A stretch of DNA of 64,000 nt from Paramagnetospirillum kuznetsovii (lineage in GTDB: Bacteria > Pseudomonadota > Alphaproteobacteria > Rhodospirillales > Magnetospirillaceae), in NCBI RefSeq assembly GCF_003284725.1, contig NZ_PGTO01000001.1, positions 248,001 through 312,000 of the forward strand, written 5' to 3'. The notes beneath the pieces were generated by a model that ran no database searches, had not been told where the DNA came from, and was given only the letters and a program-made list of their open reading frames with translations. Made by a program: the position numbers and the translations under genes. Each line of letters opens with the position of its first letter. Within the stretch, counting starts at the first letter, position 1. Below, piece by piece: positions 44,916-53,027 of the stretch.

Positions 44916-46598
44916 GTGCGCAAGATGGTCTCCAAGAAGATTGGGGCCTCTCGGTGGCGGCTGGTCGCCCTGCTGCTCTTCATCAACGCCGCGATCCTTG
45001 CCCTCGTTTGGCTCTCTTTGGATTCCAGCTACCGCCAATACGTCGATCGGGCAGCGGCGACGTCACGCAATACCAACCGCCTCGTCTCCCAAAGCATCGC
45101 TGGCGATATCGATCTGGTCGACATGGCCCTGCGCGCCGTGGTCGAAGAGGCCGAGCGCCTGCGTGGCGCCCGGGAGAGTCTGGACTCGCGGAGTCTGGAC
45201 CCCTTCCTGACCCGCCTTCAGGCGCGCCTGCCCATGGCCGACGGCCTGCGCTTAACCGACAGGGACGGAATAACGATCGCGGGCTCTGGCGGCGTGGCGC
45301 CGGGCATCAGCATTTCCGACCGCGACTATTTCCGCCGGTTGCGCGAGGACGCGAAATCGGGGCTGGTCATCTCCGCGCCGGTCCTGGGGCGCATCAGCGG
45401 CAAATGGGTGCTGATCTTCGCCCGCCGCCTGACTCTCGCCGACGGCGGTTTCGGTGGGGTGGCATATGCGGCGGTGACCATCGAGTGGTTCGAGCGGAAG
45501 TTCAATGATCTGGAGGTCGGCCCCAAGGGCACCGTGGTCATGCGCGGCGACGCCAGCCGGAATTTCGACCTGCTGGCCCGTTTCCCCCATGCCGGATTCG
45601 TCGGCCAGACCACGGTGTCGGACACCTTCAGGGCACGGATCACCGCCAACCCCCAGGGCGGCACCTATGAGGCCTCGGCGGGGGCCGACAATATCCACCG
45701 TACCTTCTCGTATCGGCCCATCGCCGACTATCCGCTGATCACCCTGGTGGGCATGGCCACCGAGGATTATCTCGGCGAATGGCGGCACGAAGCCATCAAG
45801 GTCGGGGCGCTGGCCGCCGCCTTTATTCTTGTCACCACCCTGGGCGGACTCGGCATGCTGAGGGCTTGGCGGGACTTGGAGAATCGCACCGAGGAGCTGG
45901 GGCGCTCCAACGCCGATCTGGAACAGTTCGCCTATGTGGCGTCCCACGATCTCCAGACCCCGCTGCGCAATATCGCGGGCTATGCCCAATTGCTGGCGCG
46001 CCGCTACAAGGGTCGTCTGGACAGCGACGCCGACGAGTTCATCGATTATATCGTCGGCGGGGCCAAGCATATGGCGGCCATGATTCCCGACCTGCTGGAT
46101 TATGCCCGCGTCTCGACCAGCCCGCCGGAACTGGGGCCGGTGGATCTCAACCGGGTGCTGGATGCCGTCCTCGCCAGGCTGGGCCCCGACATCAAGGCGG
46201 TGGAGGCGCAAATCAAGGCCGCCACCCTGCCGGTCATCCTGGGCGAGGAACGCCAGGCCGAAAGCCTGCTGCAAAACCTGATCGAGAACGCCCTGACCTA
46301 CCGCAATCCCGACCACGCCCCCCATATCGAGGTCGACGCCCAGACCGATGACGACGGCTTCTGGCGCATCACCGTCCGCGACGACGGCATCGGCATCGAG
46401 CCCAGCTATTTCGACAAGATCTTCATCATCTTCCAGCGGCTGGAACCCATGAAGTTCCCCGGTGGCACCGGCATCGGCCTCGCCTTGTGCCGCCGCATCG
46501 TCGATCGCTTCGGCGGCACCATCTGGGTGGAATCGGAACCGGGCCGGGGTGCCTCGTTCTTCTTCACCCTGCGCGCCGCTTCGGCCGTGACGACCTGA
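44916..46598 (+). CDS. Membrane sensor histidine kinase with periplasmic Cache-like domain
   Basis: A 560-residue kinase: membrane helix ~15-35, periplasmic sensor ~36-290 of the Cache kind (ISDRDYFRRLREDAKSGLVI, SAPVLGRISGKWVLIFARRL), second helix ~295-318, then HisKA with H344 (YVASHDLQTPLRNIAGYAQL), N box LLQNLIENALTYR, VRDDGIGIEPSYF and GGTGIGLALCRRI. GTG at 44916 follows GGAGAGG; ATG 44925 is the alternative. No response regulator is adjacent. Confidence 0.92.
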   Translation: MRKMVSKKIGASRWRLVALLLFINAAILALVWLSLDSSYRQYVDRAAATSRNTNRLVSQSIAGDIDLVDMALRAVVEEAERLRGARESLDSRSLDPFLTRLQARLPMADGLRLTDRDGITIAGSGGVAPGISISDRDYFRRLREDAKSGLVISAPVLGRISGKWVLIFARRLTLADGGFGGVAYAAVTIEWFERKFNDLEVGPKGTVVMRGDASRNFDLLARFPHAGFVGQTTVSDTFRARITANPQGGTYEASAGADNIHRTFSYRPIADYPLITLVGMATEDYLGEWRHEAIKVGALAAAFILVTTLGGLGMLRAWRDLENRTEELGRSNADLEQFAYVASHDLQTPLRNIAGYAQLLARRYKGRLDSDADEFIDYIVGGAKHMAAMIPDLLDYARVSTSPPELGPVDLNRVLDAVLARLGPDIKAVEAQIKAATLPVILGEERQAESLLQNLIENALTYRNPDHAPHIEVDAQTDDDGFWRITVRDDGIGIEPSYFDKIFIIFQRLEPMKFPGGTGIGLALCRRIVDRFGGTIWVESEPGRGASFFFTLRAASAVTT

Positions 46599-46606
46599 TC
46601 CCCCAC

Positions 46607-46638
46607 GAAAAAGCCCCCTCCCGTCGCCGGGAGAGGGC
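46607..46638 (-). terminator. Rho-independent terminator of ahcY
   Basis: On the minus strand GCCCTCTCCCGG-CGA-CGGGAGGGGGC is followed by TTTTTCG, 18 bases past the ahcY stop; it lies in the tail of the convergent kinase transcript as well. Confidence 0.88.
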
Positions 46639-46655
46639 TATGTCGGCTACGGATT

Positions 46656-48047
46656 TTAGTAGCGGTAGGTATCGGGCTTGAAGGGGCCTGCCACCGCCAC
46701 GCCGATATAGTCGGACTGCTTCTTGTTGAGCGTGGTCAGCTTGACGCCCAGCTTGGCGAGATGCAGCGCCGCCACCTTCTCGTCGAGATGCTTGGGCAGC
46801 ACATAGACCTTGCGCTCGTACTTGCCGGGATTGCAGAAGATGTCCAGCTGCGCCAGCACCTGATTGGTGAAGGACGCGCTCATGACGAAGCTGGGATGGC
46901 CGGTGGCGCAGCCCAGATTCACCAGACGGCCCTCGGCCAGCAGGATGATGCGCTTGCCGTCGGGGAACTCGACCTCGTCCACCTGCGGCTTGACGTTGTG
47001 CCACTTGAAGTTCTTCAGGCCCGCAACCTGTATTTCGCTATCGAAATGACCGATATTGCAGACGATGGCGCGGTCCTTCATGGCCCGCATGTGATCGACG
47101 GTGATCACGTCCACATTGCCGGTGGTGGTCACGAAGATGTCACCGCGCGGCGCGGCCTCTTCCATGGTGGTGACCTCATAGCCTTCCATGGCGGCCTGCA
47201 GGGCGCAGATGGGGTCGATCTCGGTGACGATGACGCGCACGCCCTGGGAGGCCAGCGATTCGGCCGAGCCCTTGCCCACGTCGCCGAAACCGGCGACCAC
47301 GGCGACCTTGCCGGCCATCATGACGTCGGTGGCGCGGCGGATGCCGTCCACCAGGGACTCGCGGCAGCCATACTTGTTGTCGAACTTGGACTTGGTGACC
47401 GAGTCGTTGACGTTGATGGCGGGCCACAGCAGGGTGCCCTTCTTCTCCATCTCGTAGAGACGGTGCACGCCGGTGGTGGTTTCCTCGGTCACGCCCTTAA
47501 TGGAGGTGCCATTGCGGGTGTAGAAGGTCTTGTCGGTTTCCAGCTTCTTCTTGATGGAGGCGAACAGGACTTCCTCTTCCTCGCAGGTGGGGTTGGCGAG
47601 GACCGAGAGATCCTTCTCGGCGCGCATACCCAGATGGATCAGCAGGGTGGCGTCACCGCCGTCGTCCAGGATCATGTTGGGGCAACCGCCGTCGGCCCAT
47701 TCGAAGATGCGGTGGGTGTAATCCCAATACTCCACCAGGCTCTCGCCCTTATAGGCGAAGACCGGGATACCGGCGGCGGCGATGGCGGCGGCGGCGTGGT
47801 CCTGGGTCGAATAGATGTTGCACGACGCCCAGCGGATGTCGGCGCCCAGCGCCTTCAAGGTCTCGATCAGCACGCCGGTCTGGATGGTCATGTGGAGCGA
47901 ACCGGCGATGCGCGCGCCCTTCAGCGGCTGCTTGGGGCCGAATTCCTCGCGGATGGACATCAGGCCGGGCATCTCGATCTCGGCGATGGTCAGTTCCTTG
48001 CGGCCCCAATCGGCCAGCTTGATATCGGCAACGTGAAAGTCGGTCAT
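46656..48047 (-). CDS. ahcY: Adenosylhomocysteinase
   Basis: A 463-residue NAD-dependent hydrolase that splits S-adenosylhomocysteine into adenosine and homocysteine. Signatures: the N-terminal [15 protein letters not shown], the NAD-binding [17 protein letters not shown], and the C-terminal [20 protein letters not shown] and PDTYRY. Length is as expected for bacterial enzymes with the ~40-residue insertion. A perfect 16-bp palindrome lies 75 bases upstream. The nearby hpr/PTS genes recall the rhizobial ptsH-ahcY neighbourhood, here split by ptsI and a DUF3800 gene. Confidence 0.97.
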   Translation of the reverse strand: MTDFHVADIKLADWGRKELTIAEIEMPGLMSIREEFGPKQPLKGARIAGSLHMTIQTGVLIETLKALGADIRWASCNIYSTQDHAAAAIAAAGIPVFAYKGESLVEYWDYTHRIFEWADGGCPNMILDDGGDATLLIHLGMRAEKDLSVLANPTCEEEEVLFASIKKKLETDKTFYTRNGTSIKGVTEETTTGVHRLYEMEKKGTLLWPAINVNDSVTKSKFDNKYGCRESLVDGIRRATDVMMAGKVAVVAGFGDVGKGSAESLASQGVRVIVTEIDPICALQAAMEGYEVTTMEEAAPRGDIFVTTTGNVDVITVDHMRAMKDRAIVCNIGHFDSEIQVAGLKNFKWHNVKPQVDEVEFPDGKRIILLAEGRLVNLGCATGHPSFVMSASFTNQVLAQLDIFCNPGKYERKVYVLPKHLDEKVAALHLAKLGVKLTTLNKKQSDYIGVAVAGPFKPDTYRY

Positions 48048-48121
48048 GATCGCCCCTTAGGCAATGAATGGCGTTTGGCAGGGTGCTGTGTAACAGCCTG
48101 TCGCGCAAAACGCAACATGAT

Positions 48122-48137
48122 ATAAAGATATCTTTAT
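48122..48137 (-). promoter_or_regulatory. Perfect 16-bp palindrome upstream of ahcY
   Basis: ATAAAGATATCTTTAT reads the same on both strands and lies 75 bases before the ahcY ATG, within a short AT-rich promoter-like stretch. The placement and symmetry suggest an operator. An ArsR-type SahR regulator of methylation-cycle genes is a plausible binder but the motif match is not verified. Confidence 0.5.
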
Positions 48138-48208
48138 GTGGGCATGAGGTTTGCAATTTGACTTTGATAGGGCAGCGCCCCAAATTCCTCTAATGAGAGG
48201 AAGACAAG

Positions 48209-48823
48209 ATGCTTGTTTTGATCGATGAGAGTGGCTGTTCCGGATTTAAGCTCGAAACTGGATCTACAAAAATTTTTGTCGTGGCGATGGTGGTTTTCAC
48301 AGATTTTATCGAAGCGGAAAAGACAAGTGCCGCCATTGCGGAGCTGCGCAACAAGCAAAAAGTGAAGCCAGAGTTTAAATTTTCAAAATCATGTGACAAT
48401 GTAAGAGATCATTTTTTCGACGAAATAACTAGGCATAACTTTACCGTCAGAGCACTTGTCGTTAAGAAAAATATAATTCATTCTAGACGGTTAGTTACAG
48501 ACTCTGCAAGCTTCTATAATTATTTTGTAAGGTCTCTTATGAGCCACGATGGTGGGCGCCTTGAGCACGCTCGCATAAAAATTGATGGATCAGGCGACAA
48601 GGAATTTCGGCTTGCGCTTGATGCTTATCTGCGCAAGCAAATTGAACCTGGGAAAATCCACAGCATTCGTTTCGCGGATTCTCGCCGGGATAATTTGGTT
48701 CAACTCGCCGATATGTGTGCCGGAGCGATCGCACGATCCTATAACAGTGAAACCCGCGGCAACGCGGACCGCTGGCGGGCCAAGCTCAGGCCGAGAATAG
48801 AAAATATTTGGGAATTCAAATGA
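48209..48823 (+). CDS. DUF3800-family protein (RNase H-like fold)
   Basis: A 204-residue protein beginning MLVLIDESG, with D6 and E7 in the position of the family's first acidic residues; KIDGSGDKEFRLALDAYL and the late FADSRRDNLVQLADMCAGAI supply further Asp residues of an RNase H-like site. DUF3800 proteins are common in defence islands and prophages; their activity is uncharacterised or nuclease-like. The gene has a good GAGGA ribosome-binding site, and is far richer in A+T than its flanks, so it was probably acquired. It is divergent from ahcY and convergent with ptsI. Confidence 0.85.
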   Translation: MLVLIDESGCSGFKLETGSTKIFVVAMVVFTDFIEAEKTSAAIAELRNKQKVKPEFKFSKSCDNVRDHFFDEITRHNFTVRALVVKKNIIHSRRLVTDSASFYNYFVRSLMSHDGGRLEHARIKIDGSGDKEFRLALDAYLRKQIEPGKIHSIRFADSRRDNLVQLADMCAGAIARSYNSETRGNADRWRAKLRPRIENIWEFK

Positions 48824-48955
48824 AGGGCGCTCCCGCGGTCTAGTCTGGGGACCAGACAAGCACACCCTACGGAGACGATTCGATCCGCAGGAGCTATGTG
48901 GATCCAGCCTACGAATATTCCACAGCCTTGTCAAGCAACAAGAACAAACAGGGAA

Positions 48956-50764
48956 TCACCCATCGATCTTGAACCCATCCACCAGGGCGGCGATGCGGCC
49001 GCCGTCGTTTTCTTCCATGATCTGGCGGGCCAGCGCGGTGACGGCGGCGAGATCGATGCCGCGCACCTGGCTCTTGACCACGGGAACATTGGAGGTGGCC
49101 ATGGACAATTCCCGGATGCCCAGGCCCAGCAGCAAGGCGGTATAGCGGGGGTCGCCCGCCATCTCGCCGCAGACGCAGACCGGGATGCGGGCCCGCGTCG
49201 CCGCCTGGACGGAGAACTGGATCAGGCGCAGCACCGCCGGGTGCAGCGGGTTGAACAGATGGGCCACCGCTTCATCCGAGCGGTCGATGGCCAGGGTGTA
49301 CTGGGTCAGGTCATTGGTGCCGATGGCGAAGAAATCCGCGTGCCAAGCGATGGAATCCGCCGATAGGGCGGCGCCTGGGATCTCGATCATGGCGCCCAGC
49401 GGCGGCAGGGGATCGGCCAGGACGACATCTTTCTTGCGCAGCCTGCGGATGACCCGGTTCATGACCTCGCGGGTGGCGCGCAGTTCGCCCACCGTGGCGA
49501 TCATGGGAATCAGGATGCGGATCGGCCCATGGGCGGAGGCGCGCAGAATGGCGGCCAGTTGGGCTTCCAGCAGATCTTGGCGGGCCAGCCCCAGACGGAT
49601 GGCGCGCAGGCCCAGGGCCGGGTTGGGACCGATGGCGCAGCCCAGGGCCGGGGCCAGCTTGTCGCCGCCCGCATCGAAGGTGCGGATCGTGACGGTGCGG
49701 CCGCCCATGCGTTCGACCACGCCGCGCAGAATGGCGTATTGCTCGTCTTCCGACGGCATGTCGGGGCGGTTCATGAACATGAACTCCGAGCGCAGCAGGC
49801 CGATGCCCTCGGCGCCCGATTCCAGGACGGCCCCCACCTCGTTGGGCAGTTCCATATTGGCCTGCAGCGAGATGCGGGTGCCGTCGCGGGTGACGGCGGG
49901 CACCTCCTTCAGGCGGCCCAATCGCCGCCGGGTCTTGAGGAAGGCGGCCTTTTCCCGGCGATAGAAGGCCAGGGTCTCGGGCAGCGGATTGACCACCACC
50001 AGGCCGTTGGAGCCGTCGATGATGGCCGTCTCGCCGCCCTTTATGCGCCCCAGCAAATCGGCGATGCCCAGCACCGAGGGCAGGCTCAGCGAACGGGCCA
50101 TGATGGCGGTATGGCTTTCGGCGCCGCCCACCACGGTGGCGAGCCCGGCCACGGTGGTCGGGTTCAGCAAGGCGGTGTCCGCCGGGGTCATTTCCTCGGC
50201 GAAGATGACCGCGTTCCTGGGCAGGGCGGTGAAGGGCCGGTAATCGGCATTGGTGAGGTTGCGCAGCAGGCGGCGCCCGATATCGCGGATATCGGCGACG
50301 CGAGCGGCCAGATAGGCGTCGTCCATGGCCTCGAAGCCGCGCACGATGTCGTTGATTTCCTGCTGGACGGCGGCCTCGGCGTTGATGCGCTCGCCTCGGA
50401 TGCGGGCCTCGACACCCCGGATCAGGCGCGAGCCGTGCAGCATCTGGCGATAGGCATCCAGCAGATAGCCCAATTCCTCGCCAGCGGAACCGCCCAGCTC
50501 GCCCGCCTTGGCCTGCAGCAGCTCCACCTGCCGGATGGCCTCGCTCGCCGAGGCCTGGAAGCGGCTGCATTCGGCATCCAGCCCGTTGGCGGCAAGGCGA
50601 CGCTCGCGCACCACGATGGTGCCGGAATCATGGAGATAGACGGTGCCGATGGCGACGCCGCGCGAGACCCCCAACCCGTCGAGAACGATCTCTCCCCGGC
50701 TCTGCCCGGAACAGGTCCGGTGGCCGTGGGGATGGTTCTGTCTATGGCCGGCGCGGGAGGTCAA
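48956..50764 (-). CDS. ptsI: Phosphoenolpyruvate-protein phosphotransferase (PTS enzyme I)
   Basis: A 602-residue EI that takes phosphate from PEP to HPr. The active-site His is in GGAESHTAIMARSLSLPSVL; the PEP barrel has LLRSEFMFMNR, DAGGDK and FFAIGTNDLTQYTLA. There is no N-terminal GAF domain, so it is not PtsP. The start is taken as TTG 50764, six bases after GAGG; the first ~25 residues are unlike other EI proteins, so a later start is possible. It is the last gene of hprK-rapZ-EIIA-ptsH-ptsI. Confidence 0.92.
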   Translation of the reverse strand: MTSRAGHRQNHPHGHRTCSGQSRGEIVLDGLGVSRGVAIGTVYLHDSGTIVVRERRLAANGLDAECSRFQASASEAIRQVELLQAKAGELGGSAGEELGYLLDAYRQMLHGSRLIRGVEARIRGERINAEAAVQQEINDIVRGFEAMDDAYLAARVADIRDIGRRLLRNLTNADYRPFTALPRNAVIFAEEMTPADTALLNPTTVAGLATVVGGAESHTAIMARSLSLPSVLGIADLLGRIKGGETAIIDGSNGLVVVNPLPETLAFYRREKAAFLKTRRRLGRLKEVPAVTRDGTRISLQANMELPNEVGAVLESGAEGIGLLRSEFMFMNRPDMPSEDEQYAILRGVVERMGGRTVTIRTFDAGGDKLAPALGCAIGPNPALGLRAIRLGLARQDLLEAQLAAILRASAHGPIRILIPMIATVGELRATREVMNRVIRRLRKKDVVLADPLPPLGAMIEIPGAALSADSIAWHADFFAIGTNDLTQYTLAIDRSDEAVAHLFNPLHPAVLRLIQFSVQAATRARIPVCVCGEMAGDPRYTALLLGLGIRELSMATSNVPVVKSQVRGIDLAAVTALARQIMEENDGGRIAALVDGFKIDG

Positions 50765-50798
50765 TGGTCACCTCGGCATGGTCAAAACAGCGCTACGC

Positions 50799-51110
50799 TC
50801 AGTCTTCGTCGAATTTGCGGTCAACCAGATCGCATAGGGCGTCCAGCGCCTCGACCGCCTGGGTGCCGCTGGCCTTCAATTCGATGCAACAGCCGGGCGC
50901 CGCCGCCAGCATCATCAGGCCCATGATGGACAGACCCGAAACCTCGGTGCCGCGATGGCCGACCAATATCTGGGCGTCGAAGGTGGCGGCCAGCTTGACG
51001 AATTTGGCCGCGGCGCGGGCATGCAGGCCGCGGCGGTTGGCGATGGTGGCGTCACGGCGCAGGCCGCCGTCATCCATATGGTCGGGTTGGGGATGGGCGT
51101 CCGTGCTCAT
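50799..51110 (-). CDS. ptsH: Phosphocarrier protein HPr
   Basis: A 103-residue HPr with the phosphorylated H30 in ANRRGLHARAAAKFV and the regulatory-serine region VSGLSIMGLMMLAAAPG (HPr kinase target). About 18 extra residues precede the fold. The ATG overlaps the EIIA stop (ATGA). Confidence 0.94.
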   Translation of the reverse strand: MSTDAHPQPDHMDDGGLRRDATIANRRGLHARAAAKFVKLAATFDAQILVGHRGTEVSGLSIMGLMMLAAAPGCCIELKASGTQAVEALDALCDLVDRKFDED

Positions 51111-51514
51111 TTGCGGTCCTGGGTCAATAGCTTGGAGGCCACGTTGATGTATTTGCGCCCCGCCTCCTGGGCGCTGGCCACCGCGTCGGCCAGGGGCTCG
51201 GTATGGCGCACGCTGGCCAGCTTGATCAGCATGGGCAGGTTGACGCCCGCGATCACCTCGACCTTGGCCTTGTCCATGATGGAGATGGCCAGATTGGACG
51301 GCGTGCCGCCGAACATGTCGGTCAGCACCACCACGCCCGAACCGTCGTCGCATTTGGCGACGCTGGCCAGGATGTCGTTGCGCCGCTGCTCCATGTCGTC
51401 GTCCGGCCCGATACAGACGGACCCGACGCTGGGTTGCGGCCCGACCACATGTTCAAGCGCGGCGACGAGTTCATCGGCGAGCCGCCCATGGGTCACGAGA
51501 ACCAGTCCGATCAT
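51107..51514 (-). CDS. PTS EIIA component, mannose family
   Basis: A 135-residue EIIA(Man) domain: H9 in GLVLVTHGRLADELV is the phosphorylation site and VVVLTDMFGGTPSNLAI the core motif. No EIIB or membrane EIIC gene is in the window. In alphaproteobacteria such incomplete PTS sets act as regulators rather than sugar transporters. Confidence 0.92.
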   Translation of the reverse strand: MIGLVLVTHGRLADELVAALEHVVGPQPSVGSVCIGPDDDMEQRRNDILASVAKCDDGSGVVVLTDMFGGTPSNLAISIMDKAKVEVIAGVNLPMLIKLASVRHTEPLADAVASAQEAGRKYINVASKLLTQDRK

Positions 51515-51527
51515 CTCAATCCCCTCA

Positions 51528-52448
51528 TCATGATCCCCCTTCGTCGAGTTCGCGGTGGCGCAACTCGACGCGGCTGCCGTGCTCCCTCAGCCAGCCTGCG
51601 ATGCGCTCGGCGATGGCGACGGACCGGTGGCGGCCGCCGGTGCAACCGAAGGCGATGGTCAGATAGCTCTTACCCTCGGCGGCGAAACGCGGCAACAACG
51701 GTTCTAACAAATGGGTCACGGAGTCCATGAAATTCGCGAAGGCGGGATCGGCGGCCACGTAATCGGCCACCGCCTGATCCTTGCCGGTCAGCGGCTTCAG
51801 CTCGGCGACATAATGCGGATTGGCGAGAAAACGGGCGTCCAGCACCAGATCCGCCTCGCGCGGCAATCCATTACGATAAGCAAACGATGTCACGAAGACC
51901 ACCAGACCACGGTCGCCCTCCAGTCCGAAATGGCCGGTCAGCACCCGCTTGAACTCGCCCGGCGGCTGGCTGGTGGTGTCGATCAGCAGGTCGGCGCGGG
52001 CCCGCAGGGGAGAGACCAGGGTGCGTTCGTGGTGAATTCCGTCCAGCAGTGGCCGGTCGGCCGCCAGCGGGTGACGTCGCCGCGTCTCGGTGAAGCGGCG
52101 GCACAGCACGTCGTCGTCGCAATCAAGGAACAGCAGCCGCACATCCAGGCCGCGTTCCGCCATCAGCCGGTCGATGGCCGCCAAAACCGATTCGACCCCG
52201 AAATCACGGGTGCGGATATCGACGCCGATGGCGAGCGGGCGCGGCACCCCCTCGCCGGGGCGGACCAGACTGCCCACCAGCGACAGCGGCAGATTGTCCA
52301 CCGCCTCCCAGCCGAGATCCTCCAGCGCCTTCAGCGCCAGGGTCTTGCCTGCGCCCGACATCCCGGTGACGATAACCAAGCGGTTGCCGCCGCCGACGGA
52401 AGCGGCCGGAATCCGGTCAGGCCTCGAAGTGGTGCGATCAGTCTTCAC
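51528..52448 (-). CDS. rapZ: RNase adapter protein RapZ
   Basis: A 306-residue nucleotide-binding protein with Walker A VTGMSGAGKTLALKALEDL, the following GWEAVDNLP, and the C-terminal GCTGGRHRSVAIAERIA. In enterobacteria RapZ controls amino-sugar synthesis through sRNA decay; in alphaproteobacteria its role is little studied. ATGA overlap with hprK. Confidence 0.95.
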   Translation of the reverse strand: MKTDRTTSRPDRIPAASVGGGNRLVIVTGMSGAGKTLALKALEDLGWEAVDNLPLSLVGSLVRPGEGVPRPLAIGVDIRTRDFGVESVLAAIDRLMAERGLDVRLLFLDCDDDVLCRRFTETRRRHPLAADRPLLDGIHHERTLVSPLRARADLLIDTTSQPPGEFKRVLTGHFGLEGDRGLVVFVTSFAYRNGLPREADLVLDARFLANPHYVAELKPLTGKDQAVADYVAADPAFANFMDSVTHLLEPLLPRFAAEGKSYLTIAFGCTGGRHRSVAIAERIAGWLREHGSRVELRHRELDEGGS

Positions 52449-52876
52449 GAAGACATTATATCCCGCTTTGCCGAAGCCACCGCAAGGCGAACCTTCGCTG
52501 CCGCCGAGACCTGGAAGGGGGCAAGGTCGAGGCGCGGAAGCGCCACCCCGAGAAAGTGGGCATAGGCCGGTTCGGGCAGGCGTTCGATACGGCTTTCGTC
52601 CACCAGATCCACCACCAGCGCCAGCGGCGCCCAGGATCGCGGCACGACCTTGACGATCCCAAGCCCCCGGACTTCCAGCAATCCGGCGATGGTGTCGGGA
52701 GCGCGGGCGACGATCTGGTCATCTTGCAACGACAATTCGGTCTGGTCGTCGGCCACCAATTGGGCGCCGCCATCCAACAGGCGCAGTGCCAGATCGGACT
52801 TGCCGCTGCCCGAGGGGCCGCGAATCAGCACTCCCTGGCCGGTGATCTCAACCGTGGTGGCATGGACGAGAAGCAT
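52445..52876 (-). CDS. hprK: HPr kinase/phosphorylase, short alphaproteobacterial form
   Basis: A 143-residue protein consisting only of the catalytic domain: P-loop [17 protein letters not shown], then VADDQTEL and EVRGLGIV. The ~130-residue N-terminal domain of Firmicute HprK is missing, as is normal in alphaproteobacteria. It modifies the serine of HPr and heads the PTS operon. A two-component pair that often precedes it elsewhere is not present. Confidence 0.93.
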   Translation of the reverse strand: MLLVHATTVEITGQGVLIRGPSGSGKSDLALRLLDGGAQLVADDQTELSLQDDQIVARAPDTIAGLLEVRGLGIVKVVPRSWAPLALVVDLVDESRIERLPEPAYAHFLGVALPRLDLAPFQVSAAAKVRLAVASAKRDIMSS

Positions 52877-52976
52877 GGAAAAAGCGTGGCGGCGCGCGGC
52901 GCCGGTGTCAATCAGTTCCTGGGGTAGTCCAGGGCAACCGGGCTGACTTTGGACCTGACGGACTCCTTGCTCCGAC

Positions 52977-53005
52977 CATGGATCACCGCTTTCGCGGGGA
53001 TGACG
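52977..53005. repeat. CGCTTTCGCGGG repeat, single copy
   Basis: CATGGATCACCGCTTTCGCG followed by GGGATGACG. A paired form of the same element is at 60233-60340. Confidence 0.65.
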
Positions 53006-53027
53006 AGAGGAGGGGCGGCACCGTCGA

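Noticed and set aside
48048-48200. SAH riboswitch upstream of ahcY
   Set aside because: No conserved SAH-riboswitch pattern was recognised; a perfect DNA palindrome at 48122-48137 better explains regulation.
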